DNA of 37,765 nucleotides from an uncultured Agathobaculum sp. Its GTDB lineage: Bacteria > Bacillota > Clostridia > Oscillospirales > Butyricicoccaceae. Position 1 is the stretch's first letter, and the number at the start of each line of letters is the position of its first letter. Below are positions 32,346 through 37,765 of the stretch, in pieces. A program made the translations under genes and the position numbers. The stretch is taken from the NCBI RefSeq assembly GCF_944380975.1, contig NZ_CALWJK010000002.1, forward strand, positions 1 through 37,765, written 5' to 3'. The notes below the pieces were generated by a model, which made no database searches, was not told the DNA's origin, and saw nothing but the letters and a program-made list of their open reading frames with translations.

Positions 32346-33750
32346 TGATGCTGTCCTTCCTTTCAAATATTTTAGGGAATACCTCGGAAATAGAAAGCGG
32401 CCGTACCATGGGCGAAGCGCGCATCGTGGCTGCGTTGAGGCCGTCCTGCTCAGCTATCGCCGCCATTTTCCGTTCAAACTGCTCGGTAAACTTTTCTAGG
32501 TGCGGCGGGCAGTGCAGTGACGCATCTACCGTGCCTTCGTGATAGGTGAGCACCAGATCGAACATACCGAGCTCCTGTATATCGAACTTGAGCAGCAGGC
32601 GCATGGATTTCTCCTGCGAGAACGAGCCGTTTTCGTTTTCTGCGTTCGGATCGACCCACAGTTCAGAGAACATCATTCTGCCGTCCATCTCAACTGGCAG
32701 CATCGCATGCGCCAGCGGCATATAGACGCTCTGGTTAACCAGAATGGAATCGACCAGCGCCTGGAAGGTTTGTCGGAGTTCCGCATTGCCTTCGCTGCGC
32801 AGAGCAGCGGCAGACATCTGCGAAAGGTGATCGGCAATCGGGTTGTTGGCATTGTTGATCGAAGCTGCGCTTTCCTGCAACAGTTGGATCAGCTGCTTAC
32901 TGTCCATCTGGCCAAAATGCTCTTTCATAGAGGAATAGCCGAGCAGCTGATAGAAGGATTGCAGCATGGACTGCGGGTTGCCGTTTTCGTAGCGAGCGAT
33001 GTCTAAAATCAGCAGACTCAGCAGGCTGCGGGCAATGCCGCGGTCATGCATCTGCGAAACATAGTCCGACAGGAAGGGGAGGATGGTATCCTGCATCAGA
33101 TGCAGCACACCGGCACGGTCGCCTTGTGAAAGCAGTTGCTGAAGCTGGGAGGCGTGTTCCTCCAGTGTGCCGCCAAAGCGGCTGGGCATAAACCAAGTCA
33201 TCTGCTGGATGGTGCGCTGCAAATTGCGCTCGATATGGGAGGTGGACGAAAAATCGTTGAACCGCTTGAGAAATTGCAGAATATCATTTTTCAGACCGGC
33301 AGACGGGCTGTGCTGTAAAACATCTCGCAGGGCATCGAACAGCTTGCCGCTGAAACGGGCGCCCGAGGACATTTGGTTTTGCAGCAGGGTAAGCAATTCA
33401 TCCGGGCCGACGCTGATCATCTGCATGAACTGGGCAAGTTCCTGCGCGATGCCGGTGGAAAGCCCTGAGAGCACCAGCGTGCCCGAATGGGCAATCAGAA
33501 AGCGCGCGGCGGTTTCAGTGATTGAGCCGGAGGAGCGCAGCGCTTGCAAAAATGTTTGAAAATAGGAGTCATACCGGCGGCCGACATCCATATTGGCGGT
33601 GTCTTGCCGATCCGAGCGGGCATCCGCACGGCCCACACGGGTGGGATCCGGTATATTCTGTATTTGCGGATCGTTTGGCGTAATGGGAGATCGGTATGTA
33701 TTGCCTTCCTGCCCCGGAACGGGGTTGGTTACGCTTGTGATGTTTTGCAT
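32332..33750 (-). CDS. YlqG/FliK-like protein
   Basis: A 472-residue protein with a disordered N-terminus (1-60, many Pro, Asn and Asp), a helical middle (60-330, many Gln and Leu) and a C-terminal beta domain (LLLKFDIQELGMFDLVL, VDASLHCPPHLEKF) that resembles the FliK hook-length-control C-terminal domain. In Bacillus subtilis the pair ylqG-ylqH has the same order, which supports this call. ATG 33750 has CGGAG 7 bases upstream. It is the first gene of the minus-strand set and diverges from cheA across a 123-base promoter region. The exact function is unknown. Confidence 0.65.
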   Translation of the reverse strand: MQNITSVTNPVPGQEGNTYRSPITPNDPQIQNIPDPTRVGRADARSDRQDTANMDVGRRYDSYFQTFLQALRSSGSITETAARFLIAHSGTLVLSGLSTGIAQELAQFMQMISVGPDELLTLLQNQMSSGARFSGKLFDALRDVLQHSPSAGLKNDILQFLKRFNDFSSTSHIERNLQRTIQQMTWFMPSRFGGTLEEHASQLQQLLSQGDRAGVLHLMQDTILPFLSDYVSQMHDRGIARSLLSLLILDIARYENGNPQSMLQSFYQLLGYSSMKEHFGQMDSKQLIQLLQESAASINNANNPIADHLSQMSAAALRSEGNAELRQTFQALVDSILVNQSVYMPLAHAMLPVEMDGRMMFSELWVDPNAENENGSFSQEKSMRLLLKFDIQELGMFDLVLTYHEGTVDASLHCPPHLEKFTEQFERKMAAIAEQDGLNAATMRASPMVRPLSISEVFPKIFERKDSINVAI

Positions 33751-33799
33751 AGTAAGGCTCCGTTTCCATAGAAATTTCTGTAAAGTTTGATATGCTGTC

Positions 33800-33826
33800 T
33801 TAATTCCTGACGCATTCGGTCGAATT
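33800..33826 (+). promoter_or_regulatory. Possible SigD-type promoter for cheA
   Basis: TTAA (33800-33803), 15 bases, then GTCGAATT (33819-33826), a weak match to TAAA-N15-GCCGATAA. It contains ATTCGGTCGAAT (33814-33825), the same 12-mer as before the chemoreceptor gene. Being nearly palindromic, it may also serve the divergent ylqG-like gene. Confidence 0.35.
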
Positions 33827-33873
33827 AAAAATAAACACGGTTATTCAAAATTCAGAAAGGCGGCGTTTATTTT

Positions 33874-35994
33874 ATGGAAAATAACAGCGATAGCGTTCTG
33901 GAAATGTACTTGTATGAAACAAATACACTGCTGGAACAGCTTGATAATATTATGTTGTCTGCCGAACAGGCGGACACGCTTTCGGAAGATGATGTGAATG
34001 AAATTTTCCGTATCATGCACACCCTGAAGGGTTCTGCGGCAATGATGGAATTTGAACCTCTGATGACGATTGCGCATCGAATTGAGGATTTGTTCTATCT
34101 GATTCGTGAAAAAACAATGGAGGTTGTTCCGGAACAGGATCGGCCGCAGTTGTTTGACCTGCTGTTCAAGTCGATTGATTACTTCCGCAATGAAGTAGGC
34201 AAGATCGAGAGTGGAGAACCTCTTTCTAAACATATCGACAATTTCCTGAATACAATTAATATGTTCATCGACAAAATTAACGGAGATGCAGCCGAGGCAG
34301 CGGCGCAGGGACAGTCCGCGCAGGCCGCTTCTGCGGCGCAGTCTAGCTCTTCGGACGGCAGAAACCGTTATTCGCTGCGCGTATTTCTGGACGAAGGCTG
34401 CGGGATGGAAAATCTGCGCGCGTTCATGGCGGTCACCGATGTGAAGGATCAGTGCCTGCATGCGTTCAGCTATGAACCGGAAGGCCTGGAGAATGATCCT
34501 TCTCTGTCGGAATTCATTGCGGAGAACGGTTTCGTTATGCACTTCAGCTCGGATGAGGACCGTAAGCAGGCGATTCAGGTGGTAAGTGGTCTTGGATTTG
34601 TCAAGACGTATCAGGAAATCGACGAGGAGCCGGCAGCTGAGGCTGCGGCGCCAGCAGAGTCGGCAAGCGAACCGGTCAAGACAGAGACAGTCGTGGAAGA
34701 AGCGGCGCCTGTGGCGAAGAAGAAGGCTGAGCCGTCGACGGACAACGCAAAAGCGGATATGGGCAGCGCACAGAATGCGGCGCATCACCAGATCAAGCAG
34801 AGTCTGATCAGCGTTAACCTGTCCAAGCTGGATCAGCTGATGGCGGTTGTAGGAGAAATCGTTATCACCGAGGCTATGGTAACCGCGTCGCCCGACCTGA
34901 AGGGCATTGATGCCGCTAAACTGGATAACTTCAATAAGTCTGCGCGTCAGCTGCGCAAGCTGACCGACGAATTGCAGGATATTTCCATGTCGCTGCGCAT
35001 GGTGCCGGTTTCTGGTACGTTCCAGAAAATGCGCCGTATCGTTCGCGATATGGGTCAGAAGCTGGGCCGCCGTGCGAACCTGACCATTATCGGTGAGGAT
35101 ACGGAAATCGACAAGACGATCGTGGACGCAATCAGCGACCCGATCATGCACATTGTCCGTAACTCTATGGATCATGGTATCGAGCCGGATGAGCAAACGC
35201 GTATTGCAGCGGGCAAGAATCCGGAAGGTGAGATCATCCTGTCTGCGCAGAATACAGGCAGCGAGGTCATCATCCGGATCGAGGATGACGGCGCAGGTGT
35301 CGACAGCGACGCAGTGCTGCGCAAGGCCATCCGTCAGGGACTGGCCAGCCCGGATGTGGAATACAGCCAACGTGAGATCCTGAACTTCCTGATGATGCCT
35401 GGCTTCTCCACCAACACCGAGGTTACCGAATTTTCCGGCCGCGGCGTAGGCATGGACGTAGTGAAAAAGAATATCGAGTCGGTTGCGGGCACTGTGCTGA
35501 TGACTAGCGAGTTCGGTAAGGGTACGTGCACGACGCTCAAGATCCCGCTGACTACGGCGATTATGGACGGCATGGAGGTTTCGGTTGGTGATTCGATCTT
35601 CACCATCCCGCTGCAGAACATTCGCCAGTCCTTTAATGCGTCCGAGGCGGATATCATCCATGATGCAATGCAGGGCGAAATGATCAGCAAGATGGATAAT
35701 TTCTATCCGGTTGTGCGCCTGCATGAGTTGTACGGCCTGGAGCCGAAGGCGACCAGCACGGACGAGGGCATTTTCGTCTGGGTGGAAACCAGCGAAAACT
35801 CGTACTGCCTGTTTGTAGACGAATTGCTGGGTGAGCAGCAGGTGGTTATTAAGCCGCTGCCGACCTATTTGAACAGCTTTGGCATCAAGGAAGCAGGCAT
35901 TGTCGGCTGCACGATTCTGGGTGACGGCAATATCAGCCTGATTCTGGATGTCGCAAGCCTGCTTACATCAAATACCGGTTTTGCGGGTTATTGA
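33874..35994 (+). CDS. cheA: Chemotaxis histidine kinase CheA
   Basis: A 706-residue kinase that takes signals from chemoreceptors and phosphorylates CheY and CheB. The HPt domain carries the phospho-accepting His49 in IMHTLKGSAAMM. A P2-like domain (about 164-250; YSLRVFLDEGCGMENL) binds the response regulator, then comes an acidic/Ala linker. The dimerisation helices begin near LDQLMAVVGEIV; the kinase has the N box HIVRNSMDHGIE, G1 DDGAGVD and G2 FSGRGVGMDVV; a CheW-like domain closes the protein. It is complete and in normal order. The ATG at 33874 has AGAAAGGCGG upstream. It is the first gene of cheA-cheW-cheR-cheB. Confidence 0.96.
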   Translation: MENNSDSVLEMYLYETNTLLEQLDNIMLSAEQADTLSEDDVNEIFRIMHTLKGSAAMMEFEPLMTIAHRIEDLFYLIREKTMEVVPEQDRPQLFDLLFKSIDYFRNEVGKIESGEPLSKHIDNFLNTINMFIDKINGDAAEAAAQGQSAQAASAAQSSSSDGRNRYSLRVFLDEGCGMENLRAFMAVTDVKDQCLHAFSYEPEGLENDPSLSEFIAENGFVMHFSSDEDRKQAIQVVSGLGFVKTYQEIDEEPAAEAAAPAESASEPVKTETVVEEAAPVAKKKAEPSTDNAKADMGSAQNAAHHQIKQSLISVNLSKLDQLMAVVGEIVITEAMVTASPDLKGIDAAKLDNFNKSARQLRKLTDELQDISMSLRMVPVSGTFQKMRRIVRDMGQKLGRRANLTIIGEDTEIDKTIVDAISDPIMHIVRNSMDHGIEPDEQTRIAAGKNPEGEIILSAQNTGSEVIIRIEDDGAGVDSDAVLRKAIRQGLASPDVEYSQREILNFLMMPGFSTNTEVTEFSGRGVGMDVVKKNIESVAGTVLMTSEFGKGTCTTLKIPLTTAIMDGMEVSVGDSIFTIPLQNIRQSFNASEADIIHDAMQGEMISKMDNFYPVVRLHELYGLEPKATSTDEGIFVWVETSENSYCLFVDELLGEQQVVIKPLPTYLNSFGIKEAGIVGCTILGDGNISLILDVASLLTSNTGFAGY

Positions 35995-36030
35995 TGATGA
36001 AACGCGTACCGGAGAAGGAGTGAATCAAAC

Positions 36031-36516
36031 ATGTCTGATGAGAATATGCTGTTTGCCACCGAAGAAGAGCAGGCGGCTGAGCTGGATAAAAAAGAGATAA
36101 ATGAGGTTGAGACGAAAAAATATCTCACCTTCCAGACCGATAATCTGATGTTCGGTATCGAAGCGGAAAGCGTCATTGAGATTATTACCAACTATCCTGT
36201 GACCAAAGTTCCGATGGTACCGGAATATGTGCGCGGCATCATCAATCTGCGCGGACAGACCATCCCGATTATTGATATGCGTCTGCGACTGAGCCTGATG
36301 TCGGTTGATACGGACTGCATCATCGTTTTGAATGTCAATGAGATGCAGATCGGTATTTTGGTGGATACGGTCAAGCAGATCATTGATATTCCGGTGGAAA
36401 CCATTCTGCCGATGCCGGCCCATAATGCGCAGAAATATGTTTCGGGCATGTGCGCTATGCCGGACGGGTCGGGCACCATGCTGGTGCTGGATTGCCCGCT
36501 GCTGCTGCAAAGCTGA
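36031..36516 (+). CDS. cheW: Chemotaxis coupling protein CheW
   Basis: A 161-residue scaffold that links CheA to receptors. The conserved stretches are YLTFQTDNLMFGIEAESV, VPEYVRGIINLRGQTIPII and VDTVKQIIDIP. The first 27 residues are an acidic extension beyond the usual CheW core. GAGAAGGAG precedes ATG 36031, which lies 36 bases after cheA. Confidence 0.95.
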   Translation: MSDENMLFATEEEQAAELDKKEINEVETKKYLTFQTDNLMFGIEAESVIEIITNYPVTKVPMVPEYVRGIINLRGQTIPIIDMRLRLSLMSVDTDCIIVLNVNEMQIGILVDTVKQIIDIPVETILPMPAHNAQKYVSGMCAMPDGSGTMLVLDCPLLLQS

Positions 36517-36556
36517 AAAACGGTTTAGCAAAATACATGCAAAGGGGTGTTGAGAT

Positions 36557-37366
36557 ATGATGCAGTTATCTGATTCGGATTTCCAACGGATGGTCCGCTT
36601 TATGCAGGACAATTACGGGATTAACCTGAAGCAGAAGCGATTGCTCATCAACAGCCGGTTGTCCGCGTCCCTGCAGGCGCAGGGCTATACCAGTTTCAAG
36701 GATTTTGTTGACGATCTGCTCAACAAAAAGGATAAGGAGCAGGTTGAGTTTGTGCTCAATAAGCTGACGACAAACTATACCTACTTCATGCGCGAAAAGG
36801 ACCACTATGATTTTTTTATGAATGTGATCCTGCCTGAGATTACCAGACGCAATGATCGCAAAAAGGTGCTTTCGATTTGGAGCGCCGGCTGTTCAACCGG
36901 TGAGGAGCCCTATAATATTTCCATGTGTATCAAGGAATACTTTGGCGCAAAGGCTGCGGCGTGGGATACCCGCGTGCTCGCAACAGACATTTCGCAGAGG
37001 GCTTTGGCAGAAGCGAGGGACCCTGCTTATGAGGTTCCGGCTGACATCCCGCCCGAATGGCGCAGGAAGTATTTCCTCAAGCGGGACGATGGAAGCGGGC
37101 TTTATACGGTAACGCCGGAAATCCGCAAGAATGTGATTTTCCGGACCTTTAATCTGATGGATCCAATCCGGTTTAAGCTCAAGTTCGACGTGATTTTTTG
37201 CCGGAATGTGATGATTTATTTTGACCAGCCGACGAAGGACGCCCTCATACAGCGGTTTTATGATGCGACCAATCCGGGCGGCTATCTGCTGATCGGTCAT
37301 TCGGAGAATATCAGCAAGGATAGCCCATATCGCATTTTGCGTCCGGCGACGTTCCAAAAGGTTTGA
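36557..37366 (+). CDS. cheR: Chemotaxis protein methyltransferase CheR
   Basis: A 269-residue enzyme that methylates glutamates of chemoreceptors with SAM for adaptation. The N-terminal helical domain (1-75) precedes the catalytic domain with TTNYTYFMRE, the SAM site WSAGCSTGEEPY, LATDISQRAL and FCRNVMIYF, all typical. Tandem ATG codons at 36557 and 36560 follow AAAGGGGTG. It pairs with CheB downstream. Confidence 0.95.
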   Translation: MMQLSDSDFQRMVRFMQDNYGINLKQKRLLINSRLSASLQAQGYTSFKDFVDDLLNKKDKEQVEFVLNKLTTNYTYFMREKDHYDFFMNVILPEITRRNDRKKVLSIWSAGCSTGEEPYNISMCIKEYFGAKAAAWDTRVLATDISQRALAEARDPAYEVPADIPPEWRRKYFLKRDDGSGLYTVTPEIRKNVIFRTFNLMDPIRFKLKFDVIFCRNVMIYFDQPTKDALIQRFYDATNPGGYLLIGHSENISKDSPYRILRPATFQKV

Positions 37367-37379
37367 AAGGGTGGGAACA

Positions 37380-37765
37380 ATGGGATTTGACACGAAGAAA
37401 ATTCGTGTGATGATTGTAGATGATTCAATGCTTGCGCGCCGCATCATCCAGAACGGTCTGTCACGATATCCCAATATTGAAGTGGTGGGAGAGGCGTTTA
37501 ATGCAATGGATGCGCGCAAAAAGCTTCCGCTGCTTAATCCGGATGTGATGACGCTGGATGTGGAAATGCCGGGTATGAACGGCATTGATTTCGTTAAGGA
37601 TATATTGCCGGTCCATCCGATTCCGATTATTCTGGTTTCCTCTCTGAATCTGCGCGTTTTTGATGCAATGGCAGTTGGCGCGGTGGATTTCGTGCGCAAG
37701 CCGGATACCGCTGATGGGAACGATCGGTTTATCGAAGCGTTGGCCAATAAAATTGTTGTGGCTTC
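37380..37765 (+). CDS. cheB: Chemotaxis methylesterase CheB, N-terminal part (runs off the window)
   Basis: At least 128 residues of a receiver domain: MIVDDSMLARRII, VMTLDVEMPGMNGIDFV with the phosphorylated Asp, LVSSLN and VGAVDFVRKP. The residues MLARR, TLDVEMPGMNG and GAVDFVRKP favour CheB over CheY, and the position after cheR agrees. The esterase domain would lie beyond the window. AAGGGTGGG precedes ATG 37380, 13 bases after cheR. Confidence 0.85.
   Translation, partial: MGFDTKKIRVMIVDDSMLARRIIQNGLSRYPNIEVVGEAFNAMDARKKLPLLNPDVMTLDVEMPGMNGIDFVKDILPVHPIPIILVSSLNLRVFDAMAVGAVDFVRKPDTADGNDRFIEALANKIVVA

Noticed and set aside
33841-35724. A 627-codon open frame on the minus strand opposite cheA
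   Set aside because: Same cause: the frame mirrors cheA and has a composition rich in His, Arg and Leu with no domain.
1-37765. CRISPR arrays, tRNA or rRNA genes
   Set aside because: No regularly spaced repeats, and no cloverleaf or rRNA signatures were seen.

Overview
The window reads as chromosomal DNA of a strictly anaerobic, spore-forming, motile member of the Clostridia (Firmicutes), most likely in or near the Oscillospirales/Butyricicoccus-type gut lineages. The lineage below Clostridia is inference. Signs of this are a class III (anaerobic) ribonucleotide reductase, a hybrid-cluster protein with the anaerobe-type cysteine spacing, a SpoVM-like sporulation peptide, a DUF1540 mini-protein, SLH-domain surface proteins and strong AGGAGG ribosome binding sites. 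No rRNA, tRNA or CRISPR array is visible.

Layout. 1-1970: a sugar-phosphate isomerase/epimerase-like gene followed by a ribokinase-family kinase; the first gene appears frameshifted so that it reads into the second. 2000-2580: a possible 46-residue ORF and a DUF1540 protein. 2595-5390: an operon with a strong promoter, a long leader with a terminator just before the first gene, a TM1266-family regulator and a complete NMT1/SsuA-type ABC importer. 5454-6656: a methyltransferase. 6723-8858: the stump of a Cys-rich conserved protein ending against a large serine recombinase, with a small divergent ORF; probably an integrated or decayed mobile element. 8930-12144: nrdD-nrdG-dut behind a promoter with paired NrdR-like boxes. 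12254-12490: two tiny genes, a 48-residue hydrophobic protein and a SpoVM homologue. 12607-15040: a MarR regulator and FtsH. 15087-17460: a TetR regulator with tandem palindromic operators, co-transcribed with a secreted SLH-transglutaminase protein. 17472-19909: a Crp/Fnr regulator divergent from hcp, with one perfect palindrome between them.

20043-37765 is a signalling and cell-surface region. On the minus strand lie a dCache chemoreceptor, a PAS-GAF-GGDEF-PAS-GGDEF-EAL protein followed by a PilZ protein, and an overlapping gene set (YlqG/FliK-like, FlhB-C-terminal-like YlqH, PilZ) leading into a 1639-residue SLH surface protein. Diverging from that set on the plus strand is cheA-cheW-cheR-cheB, with cheB running off the window. 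Two PilZ proteins, a c-di-GMP turnover enzyme, a chemoreceptor and the che genes side by side suggest coordinated control of motility and surface adhesion.

The items that most deserve follow-up are the c-di-GMP/type-III-export-like/SLH operon, the unclassified leader before the TM1266-ABC operon, the overlooked SpoVM pair, the Crp palindrome at -41.5 of the predicted hcp start, and the gene cut short at the recombinase.
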